Positions 10,513 through 20,175 of a DNA stretch of 64,000 nt are shown in pieces. The notes beneath the pieces are model-generated. The model was not told where the DNA came from. It ran no database searches and saw only the letters and a program-made list of their open reading frames with translations. The translations under genes were made by a program, and so were the position numbers. Within the stretch, counting starts at the first letter, position 1. The number at the start of each line of letters is the position of its first letter. The stretch is from Theocolax elegans (taxonomy: Eukaryota; Arthropoda; Insecta; Hymenoptera; Cerocephalidae), in NCBI GenBank assembly GCA_026168455.1, contig CM047426.1, positions 50,017,229 to 50,081,228 of the forward strand, read 5' to 3'.

Positions 10513-11463
10513 CTAAAAGACGCAATTCATGAACGGCCAGAGGCAACAACTCATAGATGTTAATAGGTTTCGCAAAAAACTACCAGCATTTGTAACTAGA
10601 TTTCCATAAGTAATATTTCCAAACTTACGTTTTACCTCCAACACATAATTTCGCACCTCAAACTGCTTAAATCGAATAACAAATGATTTGGTATCTACAT
10701 TACCAGAGGTAGGTTGACTAGCTGGTAACGAAGAAGAGCTACTTTGTGTACTTCTAAACGGAAAAGGGCGAGCCTCAAGAATATCACCACAGAGGTGATC
10801 GAGACAGAGTACATGCAAAACATCTTTAGATAAATCAAAAAGAGAAGTATTACAAAATGTAGGAATACCTGTAACTTTGATTTGTGTATTAGGCACTGCT
10901 CTAACCTGCATATCTTTAAGCTGAGCAACTTCTGAGCGTATTAATACATTTTCGGTCTCCAAGTCAGTTATTCTTTTATTTTGTTGCTCGATAATACCCA
11001 TAAAACTATGCAATCTCTTATTGATTAATTCAGTATTTTCTTTCCCACTATTGAAAAGAAATGCAGATTGCTGTGATGGGGTCATTCACTCCCAATTTTC
11101 TGGTAGATTCATGTTGTCAACTCGCGGTGTACCAACAGGAACGTTACTCACAACTAGGCTAGGACCAGAAGAAGACGCAGAATCCAAATCGCGAGCAAAA
11201 TCTAGGGTCGAGTGACGAGCAGAAAATGACAGAACGTTTGATTCTTTAAGTTTCAACTACTTAACATAAGAAGATTTATCTATAGAATTTCCAAGGTATA
11301 ATGCACAGCATATATCAGATGGTTTACTATTCAAGTAACGAGTAGAACAACCTTGGTAGAAAACCTTATCTCATTAATCGCAAGCTTTAAGCAGACCTGC
11401 AATATTTTGCGTACAATGAGCACATTTAACTGCTTTCGATTTAGATTTAGCGTTACTACCCAT
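10513..11463 (-). pseudogene. ORF1 remnant (zinc motif, coiled coil, RNA-binding-like domain)
   Basis: An ATG at 11461-11463 begins MGSNAKSKSKAVKCAHCTQN, a cysteine-pair motif that continues with YQGCSTRYL in the same region, resembling the PHD-like finger of ORF1 proteins of this element type. The frame 10513-11085 continues with a heptad-rich stretch (ELINKRLHSFMGIIEQQNKR, ITDLETENVL) and an RRM-like part with IKVTGIP and KSFVIRFKQFEVRNYVLEVK. The zinc-finger segment and the coiled-coil frame are separated by stops and frameshifts between 11085 and 11400. The protein would have bound element RNA as an RNP component. Confidence 0.65.
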
Positions 11464-12680
11464 TTATACGGTTGAATGAATCGGTTAATCGGTTATTTTC
11501 TGTATCGCACAACATTCTACAACATACCACGCATTAGTACAAAACACATCTACGTGCGACATACATACATTTTAAACATAAATAGTTATAACAAAAGCGC
11601 AAGTATAATATTTCTGGCTCGCAGTTTATAAGCATATAATAAAAATACTGCTAAATTTACTTAAAACACTCCAAATTCTAGTTAAATTTTGCTGAAAATC
11701 TACGTAGTTGGCTTTTTACAATTTTTCAATTAAAGAATATTGCAAACTTGAGAATAAAATAAAAATTATAAAACGTACAAGGCAAATTACAAATGTATTG
11801 CACACTAGTACCACTGAATACAGCCCAAAGATAAATATAAAATATAAATAAAATACGCAAAATAAAAATAATAATGAAAATTATAAAAATAAGCAATGAA
11901 CAATAAGTACTGGATGCTACAAATTTTCACATTATATTAAAACAAGCTGAATCGTAATTTCTTTTTGCTCACAGACTATCATACAACTATATACAATACT
12001 ATCGACACACAAATCTCACAGATACTTTACGCATTATCCCATTCGTTCAGATAATAAACGCCAATTTACATACAATCAAAAAATCGAAGTATAATATTAT
12101 AAAACGAGTAATACAAGATCAACACAGTTACGCATTATCTATAATACACTAACAATTAAAATAATGACAAACATGTGTAAAACTGAATTATGTCGACATC
12201 TAGTGTTAACGATAACATTAATTAGATCGCGTTATCACCAGGTATCAGTCTTTAAGGGTCAATGTCTACATTACCGACTGTCGGTAATCCTCGCCACGTG
12301 TAGACTTTGTATAATTTGATTCAAACATAACCTAGAAATCGAACACACTTTTTCACACTATTATGCATTAAATACCGGCATGACATCCAGCAAACTTTCA
12401 AAAACAGCACAAACAAAATGCTCCTCACTCCCATTGGAAAAATACTTCCTGCTCTGGTCTGGAAAATGTCTAGTCAGCTAAGTTTCGTGACTCAACAACT
12501 CGAGACGTTAGAAGTCGCTCATGGCCAAATTAATGCACCTTATGGATTGCATTATAGTTTAACACATACTGACCGTATCGAGGACTTCTTCCTGTAACTT
12601 TCCTCCAAGTAGTACAAAAGGAAAATTGTTAAAGCACGAACTTTTAGAGAGCTGCATATAAGGTGGTGTTGACACTTACC
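11464..12680. other. AT-rich region, possibly non-LTR 5' UTR; no gene
   Basis: No coding frame is supported. A compact hairpin lies at about 12267-12307 (TTACCGACTGTCGGTAA with flanking GTCTACA/TGTAGAC). Nothing else was recognised. Confidence 0.5.
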
Positions 12681-12696
12681 TAGAGAGAGAGAAAGT

Positions 12697-12727
<31 letters not shown>

Positions 12728-12869
12728 TGAGAGAGTGAGGGAGAGAGAGAGAGAGAAACAGTGCGTCGCGGAGCTGCACAGTACCGAGTGAGCACGAGTC
12801 CGCTAGTGGGATAAATAGAGAAAATCCCAACTAGCCGGCGATAGACTCGCTCGGCGTAAGTGTAACGAG

Positions 12870-12937
<68 letters not shown>
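12681..12937. repeat. GA-rich microsatellites in two blocks
   Basis: An interrupted GA/GAGT block lies at about 12681-12765, and a purer (GA)n tract of about 65 bp lies at 12871-12937. The intervening 100 bp is GC-richer. The Leu/Ser repeat frame on the minus strand is an artefact. Confidence 0.9.
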
Positions 12938-12940
<3 letters not shown>

Positions 12941-13493
12941 ATACATTATTCGGCATATATACATGCTACGCAAGAAGGAAAATTTCCCCCTCTGCGCGAC
13001 CCTAATTTCATTTCTAAATTCATCGCATGCATTTTATTATTTCTTTTTTAAATTCATCGCGTGAATTTTGTTAACTCGCTTTAAAAGCGAGCTTAAAAAT
13101 TTGTGAGTACGTAAGATATTTCTTAGTTCGGCTCACTGATTTTGTATCAGTTCGAGACGACCAATAATATTTTTATTTTTATAATTATTAATTTTTGTAA
13201 TAATATTATTATTAATAAATTGTTTTTTTTCTGTAATATATATACTTTTTTTTAATTTTTCAAAGATATTATCACGCTGTTAGTCAGCTGATAATTTTGA
13301 AAATATACAATAATTTTAATACAGATTCGATTAAGCTTTCGAATCTTGTGGCAAACAATTTTTTGCTAGTTTCTTTATAAAAATTAAATTAATTTATATT
13401 AATTTTCCTTGTCGTTTTATTTTGATATTATTTAATAAGTTGCCAAACTCGGATCGGAATCTTTTTTTGTGTTTCTTTTTTTTCATATAAGGT
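12938..13493. other. AT-rich leader region upstream of the gypsy-like ORFs
   Basis: No gene. It lies immediately 5' of the gag-like frame and may be the leader or LTR of that element, but no matching second LTR was found downstream, so its identity is open. Confidence 0.4.
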
Positions 13494-14132
13494 ATGCTTT
13501 TAAAGAAAGCTTTTAAAGGTATGCAATTAAAAGAGCGTAAGAGCTCTAGGGGGCAAGAAATACGGGTTGGTGAACCCGCGAGGTTGTTTGTTAAGAAGGA
13601 CAAACACCTCACTGACTTTGCTGAACTGCTAAACGGAGAGCAAACAAACGTTCAGAAGGTAAGAGAGAATAATACGACTGAACATCTTAAATTGTCGAAA
13701 TCTGCGGAGTTACCTGTGGTTACGGCTGAGACCCCTTCCAAGCCAACTCCAACGTTCGAAGCATCGAACAAAGCAGATTTAGAACTTCCAGAGATCAAGA
13801 AAAACAAAAAGTTTTTCTGGTCTCAAGTACTCCGTAGACAGGTGTTCAACCAACACAAACGGTTACTCAAGGAAATAGAGAACGAGAGAAAAACTCTAAA
13901 CCTATGTAATCCCACAAATGAAAACGATTATACTCGTTACTCATTGTCACCCCAACCTACGATCAAAGAAAAGAGTTTAAAACAGTCTAATGAGAGTAGA
14001 ATGACTGTCTCTCTTGATCAGGTGCTGAACAGTTCAAAATCGTTGCCGATTAGAACAGTTCAGGGGTGGGGAGGGGGCAGGAGCCGTTCCGAAGACGCCA
14101 AGAGAGGTAAGTTCGACTCCAGCTCTACTTGA
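13494..14132 (+). CDS. Gag-like ORF of a broken Ty3/gypsy element
   Basis: An open frame of 212 codons directly upstream of the protease and reverse transcriptase of the same element, in the expected gag position. The protein is lysine/serine-rich (starting MLLKKAFKGMQLKERK) with a basic helix around FWSQVLRRQVFNQHKRLLKE and a Gly-Arg-rich end (GWGGGRSRSED). No CCHC zinc knuckle is visible. It is probably a truncated Gag C-terminal part; assignment rests on position more than on sequence. Confidence 0.45.
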   Translation: MLLKKAFKGMQLKERKSSRGQEIRVGEPARLFVKKDKHLTDFAELLNGEQTNVQKVRENNTTEHLKLSKSAELPVVTAETPSKPTPTFEASNKADLELPEIKKNKKFFWSQVLRRQVFNQHKRLLKEIENERKTLNLCNPTNENDYTRYSLSPQPTIKEKSLKQSNESRMTVSLDQVLNSSKSLPIRTVQGWGGGRSRSEDAKRGKFDSSST

Positions 14133-14148
14133 CAGTCAAGTCGAAGAC

Positions 14149-14490
14149 ATGGTTGCGGGAGTGCAATCCGAAAACCGTTTGTTCTTCTCGGTAAGACTTG
14201 GTGGCAAGGACTATAAAGCCTTGTTCGACCCAGTAGCAATGGTTTTACTTATACGCGTTGACGTAGCGGAATGCTACAGAGATAAGTGGAAACCGGCCAA
14301 GGTAGTCGTGCGAGGTGTCGCAGGACCAGCACTGAAAGTCATAGATTTGTTAAATGTTCTATTTGGAATTGAGGGATTAGATGGCAACATCCAACTGAGA
14401 ATAGTCGAGAGTATGGAACACTCGATGATTTTCGGTATGGACTTCCTCCAACATTGGAACATCGAGGTTAAAATTGGCGATGCCCTCTAG
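14149..14490 (+). pseudogene. Retropepsin-like protease remnant (Ty3/gypsy)
   Basis: A frame of 113 codons with the layout of the gypsy protease: FFSVRLGGKDYKALFDPVAM where the active site D-P/S/T-G-A is expected, a middle hydrophobic strand, and MIFGMDFLQHWN matching the conserved 'G.DFL' flap/C-terminal motif. The active-site glycine is replaced (DPVA), so catalysis is unlikely. It is followed by a stop, after which the RT resumes. Confidence 0.65.
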
Positions 14491-14559
14491 CGCGTTGGCG
14501 CCGGAGAATGGCAGTCTTTTATCAAGGATGAAACCCGAGACGGAGAAACAAGGATTCTC

Positions 14560-15385
14560 GCAGAGTGTGCAAGCTTCATTGAGATTAACGATGACCAGCG
14601 AGAGAAAGTAAGAAAGTTAGTAAAGAACTTATTACCACCACCAGGTGATGTGTATGGCTTTACTACGTTGATCGAACATCACGTGGAAGTAGAGCCAGGT
14701 GCACGATCAGTACGTCATAAACCAAGACGTATGTCGCCTAAAGTTCTCGAATTCGCTCAGCAAGAAGTCAGGAAAATGTTTGAAAGAGGAATAATTGAAC
14801 CCAGTATAAGTGAATGGTCTGCCGCTCCAATGATAGTTAGCAAAGACGAAGATAGCTATCGTTTTTGCATAGGCTTCCGAGATCTGAATGTGGTAACAAA
14901 ACGTGACTTATATCCAATACCGAATATGGATTCGATTCTGGATAAGTTACATAATGCCAAATTCATCTCTAAGATCGTTCTTAAGAAGGTATATTTCCAA
15001 GTGTTAATGTCACTAATTAGTCGACATTACACCGCCTTCGCTGTGCCTGGGTCTGGGTTTTGGCAGTTCACACGGATGCCGTTCGGACTGATGAATGCAC
15101 CCATGACATTTGCACGGTTGATCGATGCTCTATTTGGTCCCGAAGTTGAACCTCATGTTTTTCGTTATCTGGACGATCTAATCGTTATAAGCGAAACTTT
15201 CGAGGAACATTTAAAATAATTGGAAATTGTTCAAAGGACACTAGTGGAGGCAGGGCTAGAATTGAACAGAGAGAAATGTCAGTTCTGTTGCTCGAGCGTT
15301 ACCTTCCTTGGGTACCTCCTGGATATTGATGGACTTCGTCCCGATATGGATCGAGTGGCTCCTGTCCATAATACTACTGTCCTGT
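14560..15385 (+). pseudogene. Ty3/gypsy reverse transcriptase, frame-broken
   Basis: After KVRKLVKNLLPPPGDVYGF the frame 14650-15219 shows RT motifs in order: PRRMSPKVLEFAQQEV, IIEPSISEWSAAPMIVSK, YRFCIGFRDLN, QFTRMPFGLMNAPMTFARL and the catalytic box RYLDDLIVIS. A stop at 15217-15219 interrupts it, and the same frame continues with LEIVQRTLVEAGLELNREKC and FLGYLLDIDGLRPD to about 15360. The segment between the RT connection and the RNase H active site is deleted. Sequence is similar in order and wording to the RT of the younger gypsy element at 25458-26954, so these are related families. Confidence 0.8.
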
Positions 15386-15424
15386 AATATGGACAATTAA
15401 GAAACTTGGGCTATATATTGAAGC

Positions 15425-15770
15425 GTATCGTTTCAAAGCTGTGACGGACCACAGCGCGCTCAAATGGCTGAAAATTCTTAAAGGGCCCACGGGCAGACTA
15501 GCGCGTTGGGTCTTTGAGATGCAACAGTGGGACTTCGAAATTGTACACAAGAAAGATGCAGTACCCTACGTTCCTGACGCACTCTCTTGCGCTGTCAACC
15601 CGGACTCGGAGGAAGTCGAAATAGCCTCCACTGACGTGATCACTGACCCATGGTACATAGCCAGATTGGATGATGTGAGGTCCATTCCTCAAAAGTTTCA
15701 GCATTGGAAAATTGATGATGAAATGCTGTATCAATTCACGACCGATAAGCTGCTGGACTCAAACGGTTGA
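15425..15770 (+). pseudogene. C-terminal RNase H remnant of the same gypsy element
   Basis: The frame begins in the middle of RNase H with FKAVTDHSALKWLKILKGPT, then LARWVFEMQQWDFEIVHKK and VPDALSCAV, and a linker ending ITDPWYIARL..FQHWKI. This matches the RNase H tail at 24858-25442. The N-terminal catalytic TDAS box is lost in the deletion. No integrase follows. Confidence 0.75.
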
Positions 15771-16141
15771 TCGCTCAGACCGAGCAAATGCTCGGTAAGC
15801 GAGAGACCGAACGGAACGCGGAAAGCTACCGCCGATTCCAAAGGCAAGTGGTCCGCGACCATAACCGTTTCGGGGATTCCCACTGTCTGGACGCAGATAA
15901 TAAGGAATCCACGTCCATCCCTCTGGCAAGCTCGCCCCCGGAAGCCAGGGATACGATCAAGAGGAGTTATGCCGTTGTGCCGGGGAGACCCCTGTCGGGC
16001 CAACCATCGGGTCTTGACAACAACCTCTATACCGCTTCGGCGGTATAGGCTGTTGACTTGCCCTTGGAAAGGCCTAAATGTATGTCAAGTCCGCCGAAGG
16101 CTAACGAATCTCGGTAAAACCCCAAGACGACGGTAGAGCGA
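15771..16141. other. Unidentified GC-richer segment with a hairpin
   Basis: Base composition changes from the flanking AT-rich DNA. A perfect hairpin TATACCGCTTCGGCGGTATA occurs at about 16027-16047. Short frames on both strands show no family I recognise. It is probably transposon-derived because it lies between a broken pol and another ORF of similar composition. Confidence 0.35.
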
Positions 16142-16711
16142 ATGGAGGTCGACCAGCAGACCATGACGGGTAGAGTTAACTATCTACTTGCGGGATATGC
16201 AGAGGTCCTCCGCCAGGAAGAGTGGGAGCGGCAAAAGGAAGTCGCCGAAAGCCGTCCGAGGCGTAAGAAGCAGAATCCCTTGCGCCAGTTGACGGTTGAC
16301 GACTACTATTCGGCAGTAGACGATGGGAATCTGGCACAAGCCATGCCGAGTACCATCGCGTCGGTAGTAGTGGTTCCTCCAAAGGAAGAGATGTCGCCCG
16401 CTAGGAGCAGACCCTTCCCCATGTCCAAACCACCGACGCAAGTTCGGAGAGAGATGTTGCCCGTAAGGTGCCGACCCTCTCCGCGACCCAATCCGTCAGG
16501 AGTAGACCAGGTGGAGAAGTATAAGCGTCGCGATGCCATGTTCAAAAGGTTGGACCTTATTAAGACGGATCCGACCATCGACCCCCCTGATAAATATTTG
16601 CCAGACGGTATGATAAATATTTACTATTTTGTCTGCGTAATCGCCATGACACTTTTTCATACAAACTATTTAAAGAAAAAAAACCCAAAATATGTGTACG
16701 ATAAATATTAA
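16142..16711 (+). CDS. Unrecognised arginine/proline-rich ORF, probably transposon-derived
   Basis: A 189-codon frame starting MEVDQQTMTGRVNYLLAGYA. It has a charged helix (EVLRQEEWERQKEVAESRPR), a linker, and an imperfect internal duplication: KEEMSPARSRPFPMSKP and RREMLPVRCRPSPRPNP. The last ~40 codons run into the AT-rich satellite and are unlikely to be native. No catalytic motif or known domain is seen. Its position behind a gypsy fragment suggests a gag-like or accessory ORF of another element; function unknown. Confidence 0.3.
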   Translation: MEVDQQTMTGRVNYLLAGYAEVLRQEEWERQKEVAESRPRRKKQNPLRQLTVDDYYSAVDDGNLAQAMPSTIASVVVVPPKEEMSPARSRPFPMSKPPTQVRREMLPVRCRPSPRPNPSGVDQVEKYKRRDAMFKRLDLIKTDPTIDPPDKYLPDGMINIYYFVCVIAMTLFHTNYLKKKNPKYVYDKY

Positions 16712-17051
16712 ATTTTTTGGTTGAGTAATCGTCATCACATATGTTTTCATACATCATACAAACTCATAAAAGTATAAATATAAAATAAAATTTGATTGAT
16801 AAATATTTAATATTTTTCCTGGGTATCCGCCAACACATTTTTTCATACAAACTAATAAAAGGATAAAAATAAAATAAAATATGTGTGATGCATATTTTAT
16901 TTTTTGGTTGAGTTATCGCTATAATATGTTTTCATACATACTACTTGAAGAATATAAATTATAACGGGTACGGATTTCGAGTGTCGGCGCAGGTTAGATC
17001 CCTGGATTATCGGCGACGATCGTCGATAGGACCAAGTCGACTAGCCGGAAT

Positions 17052-17118
17052 AATTGCGAATGGTAGCGCAGTGATGAGGCTTCTGCCTCACGCTCCCGGG
17101 ATCGTGGGTTCGCGCCCC
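17052..17118 (+). ncRNA. tRNA-derived SINE head, copy 1
   Basis: It contains GGTAGCGCAGTGATGAGGC and GTGGGTTCGCGCCCCGATAC with tRNA-like spacing of the A and B boxes. The acceptor stem does not pair and the T stem is weak, so it is not a functional tRNA gene. Confidence 0.55.
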
Positions 17119-17547
17119 GATACCTTCGTTGATTTTTTTTACCTTATATTCAATCCGTACCCCGTTACAAATGGCGCACAACTCAAAAACCCACTTGCCA
17201 GAAGAGACGAAGAAATTTATCTTCGCCTGGCTCATCCTCGACCAAAGTCGGTCACAAACTCCCATCCCCAACACCACAGTCACGGTGGATTTCCCCGGGA
17301 GAACGTCAAAAAGTGCGGAGGTACGACTGTAGGAGAAAAGCCTGTGTTTCTCTCTCCACAGTGTGTATACGTATACGCAGTACACCTCCAAGGCTGGCAC
17401 AAGACGTAGGGGAGCTTGAGTTTCTGGGATCTCAAGCGTGGCGGTGCAAACGCACGGCTACCCCTAACGAGGCTCCCGGTGCTCAGAAAACGGTCTTCTC
17501 GACACCGGTAGAGCAGGGACAACCTCGGCCTCTCTAGCTTTGATGAT

Positions 17548-17614
17548 CGAATGGTAGCGCAGTGGTGAGGCTTTTGCCTCGCGCTCCCGGGATCGTGGGT
17601 TTGCGCCCCGATAC
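17548..17614 (+). ncRNA. tRNA-derived SINE head, copy 2
   Basis: A close copy of 17052-17118 with a few substitutions (GGTAGCGCAGTGGTGAGGC, GTGGGTTTGCGCCCCGATAC). The A box is closer to consensus here; the B box has a C-to-T change. Confidence 0.55.
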
Positions 17615-17830
17615 CTTCGTTGATTTTTTTATTCCTTATATTCAATCCGTACCCCGTTACAAAATAAAATAAAATATGTATGATAGATATTCAATTTTTT
17701 GGTTGAATTATCGCCATCAGATGTTTTCATACGTCATACAAACTAATAAAAGAATATAAATAAAATAAAATATATATGATAAATATTTACTATTTTGCCT
17801 GAGTAATCGCTATCACATTTTAATAATAAT

Positions 17831-18360
17831 TTTATTACAATAAGTAGAAATCATTAAATGTAGCAAAATGGTTTATAAAAATTTTAATGCGGTCGTTTTT
17901 ATTAGAAGTAAATGTATATTTAATAATTACGACAGTTTCAACCCTGTAAAGCGCAAAGAAAAATTCAAAACCAAAATACATAAATTGATTAACAAAAAAA
18001 TATGGAAAATAAACGTAGCGTTCGTTTTTTTTAAAGTAGTGGAAAATATGATGCCTTTTATGACTATTAGAAATTTCGTAAAAATTCGATGCATTATATG
18101 GAAAAATTTCTTTGCGTTTGAAAGATAATTTATTATAAATGTACCCGAATTTTCAATAATTTATAAAAAACTTATAACCAAACCCTGATTTTATATCAAA
18201 TTATATATTATAATATCATTTAATATCTACTTTATGCACTGAAATTTCCTCAGTTTCTGAGAAATGGTCTACTACTTACATCGTACATTCTAGTAATGTT
18301 GATAATATCTCTTGACTTATTAACAAAATTATCATAAATATATAATAATGTCAATATATC
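17831..18360. other. AT-rich DNA, no supported gene
   Basis: An 86-codon lysine/phenylalanine-rich frame (17868-18128) has no recognisable domain and its composition follows the AT-rich background, so it is not called as a gene. Confidence 0.5.
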
Positions 18361-18660
18361 TTGAAAGGTTCATTACGAAATTAAAGAAAATATTTTCTTC
18401 CTGTAGATGATTTCCAGGTTCCTAATGTTACATCCAGGTCGACGACGCAACATCTACTGAAAGGTTCATTACGAAATTAAAAAAAAAAAAAATTTCTTCC
18501 TGTAGATGATGTCCAGGTCCCTAATGTTACCTCCAGGTCATCGGGGCATCTTCTACTGAAAGGTTCATTACGAAATTAAAAAAAAAATAATTTCTTCCTG
18601 TAGATGATGTCCAGTTCGGTAATTTTACCTCCAGGTCATAGGGGCAACATCTACTGGAAG
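18361..18660. repeat. Three tandem units of about 97 bp
   Basis: GAAAGGTTCATTACGAAATT starts units at 18362, 18459 and 18557. Each continues with a poly-A stretch, TTTCTTCCTGTAGATGAT, CCAGGT and an ATCTACT end. No coding capacity. Confidence 0.85.
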
Positions 18661-18783
18661 ATAGATAGCCCCGATCACACTCATTAAAAAAAATTCATTT
18701 TTTCGAATAATAGAGATAAGTGGAGTTAAAAAAGAAAAAGTCTGCTTGTACGCACGTACGCTCGTACGTACACTTAGACTTAA

Positions 18784-18802
18784 GGGGTCAAGCCTGGGTT
18801 AA
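18784..18802 (+). repeat. Left TIR of the TTAA transposon
   Basis: GGGGTCAAGCCTGGGTTAA, preceded by TTAA at 18780-18783; perfect match to the reverse complement of 32340-32358. Confidence 0.85.
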
Positions 18803-19545
18803 CTGCTCAAAAAATCGTTTTTTTTTTTTATTAACTTTTTTAAAAGTATTTCTTATATATACATTATCCCAAAATTTGAAAAAAAAAAAAAAATTTTCGC
18901 AAGTTATAATGGAATAAAGTAAGCATTAATGGACATTTTTTCTCTAAAATTATTTTTGCAAAAAAAACATTTTATTTTAATTTAACTAAAATAATAATTG
19001 CGAGGTTTTGGACGTTTACATACAAGTATATTAAACGAAGCAACTATCAAGTGTAGAGTTGGGTAAAGTAGAAATCTATGTTACCATACGATTCAAATTT
19101 AACAGTTAATAAATAAATGATTCCTTTTACTCTAATATACTGCACAAATATGTACAGTTCTATTCGAAGTTAATATTGTCTGCATTGATAAAGTATTTAC
19201 ATTATTTTAGTAAATACTCAGTGGATTTTAAATTAAAAGTATATTTTTGACTATAAATTTTATTAGTTTTAAAAAATTAATTATAAATTTATACAAAAAA
19301 AGAGCAGTAAAAAAATACCAGACTCAAGGAATAGAATACCTGGTACATCTGGTCATATAAAAATCATCAACATCAGTAAGAACCAACTACGATGCACTTC
19401 CATCAACATCGATGGAATTCACAACAGCAAAGCTGCAATGCAGATCAAGTAAAAAGTTAAAAACTGATACCATTGAAGAAAGTAGCACACAAAATAGAAT
19501 TATAGTTATATCACTACTTTTTCCAATATTAGAAGAATTTTTAGT

Positions 19546-20175
19546 TTGCCAGATTGTCATGGTACAGTTAAATTTTCTGAAGTTGATGTGAGAGGTTTGG
19601 GAAGTAAAATAACAATAACATATACAAACTGTTATAAGGTATTTGTTATTGATTCGAGCAGAAAACTTGGAAAAGAAAGTAATGCTTATGAAATAAATTG
19701 GCGTATAATTGGCGAGTCCAGTTTCTCACAGTCATTATGACATTATTAATACAGAGATAGAAAATATTTGTAAAGAAGTTGGTAAAGAGTCTATGAAAGC
19801 AGCTATCGAGCAAATATATGATTCAACCAGTCAGAATTGCCATATAAGTGTATCAGATGATAGTTCTTGGAGGAAGCGAGGATCCAATTCTCTTCAAGGT
19901 GTTGCAAGTTTGACACTGCATGAGAATGGAAAAGGAATTGACGTTTCTCCAAAGCAATCTATTTGCAGAGCATGTGAATTGCGACCAGAAGAAGGCACAG
20001 AAGAATATAGAGAATGGTACAACGTACATCAAACTAATTGCTCTGCGAACCACACTGGTAGTTCTGGCAAGATGGAAGTAGATAAGTAAAATATGCTAAT
20101 TATATTGGAGATGGAGACTCCAAAGTTTATAAAGCTATGTGCGATGTCAAACCTTATGGAATAGATGATTTTTTA
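19546..20175 (+). pseudogene. Mutator-like transposase remnant
   Basis: Three consecutive frames code for parts of one transposase. 19546-19740 has SEVDVRGLGSKITITYTNC. 19709-20089 has PVSHSHYDIIN, SVSDDSSWRKRGSNSLQGVA (first acidic motif, usually D-G-S/T-W-KRG), SICRACELRPEEGTEEYREW and NCSANHTGSSGKMEVD. A third frame from 20092 has KYANYIGDGDSKVYKAM (second acidic GDGDS motif) and PYGID. The third catalytic residue and the C-terminus are missing. This motif order is characteristic of the Mutator-like transposase domain common in insects. At least two frameshifts and the 3' loss make it inactive. It lies in sense orientation inside the TTAA element. Confidence 0.75.

Larger units (their letters stand above)
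7897..11463 (-). mobile_element. Decayed two-ORF non-LTR retrotransposon
   Basis: Read from right to left: ORF1 (PHD-like zinc motif, coiled coil), then ORF2 with apurinic-type endonuclease and reverse transcriptase. The order and motifs match the better preserved element at 54351-59345, and the RT is closest by eye to the 53088-54320 copy. Many stops and frameshifts make it inactive. Homology stops abruptly at about 7897, inside the region after the RT thumb, so the 3' end is lost or rearranged. The upstream AT-rich region to about 12.6 kb may include its 5' UTR, but no boundary is visible. Confidence 0.8.
16960..17661. mobile_element. Insertion with inverted ends and two tRNA-like units
   Basis: The element interrupts the satellite. 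Its ends are inverted: TAACGGGTACGGATT at 16960 and AATCCGTACCCCGTTA at about 17643-17658. Inside are two near-identical copies, about 500 bp apart (17052-17170 and 17548-17661), of a block containing TGGTAGCGCAGTG (A-box-like), GGGTTCGCGCCCC (B-box-like) and TTCAATCCGTACCCCGTTAC. The ~375 bp between them is GC-richer and unidentified. The A and B boxes suggest a tRNA-derived, polymerase III-type repeat. The shared 3' ends suggest a partial duplication of one repeat. Confidence 0.6.
16608..17830. repeat. AT-rich satellite of about 95 bp, interrupted
   Basis: Units beginning GATAAATATTTA, continuing with a TTTGGTTGAGTAATCG segment, CACATATGTTTTCATACA and ACTAATAAAAGTATAAATA, are found at about 16608, 16699, 16797 and 16887, and again from about 17662 to 17830. 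The array is split by the insertion at 16960-17661. Confidence 0.75.

Noticed and set aside
12552..12830. Serine/leucine-rich minus-strand frame
   Set aside because: Product of GA-rich microsatellites.
17052..17118. Functional tRNA gene
   Set aside because: A and B boxes are present, but no acceptor stem pairs and the unit is repeated within a transposon.
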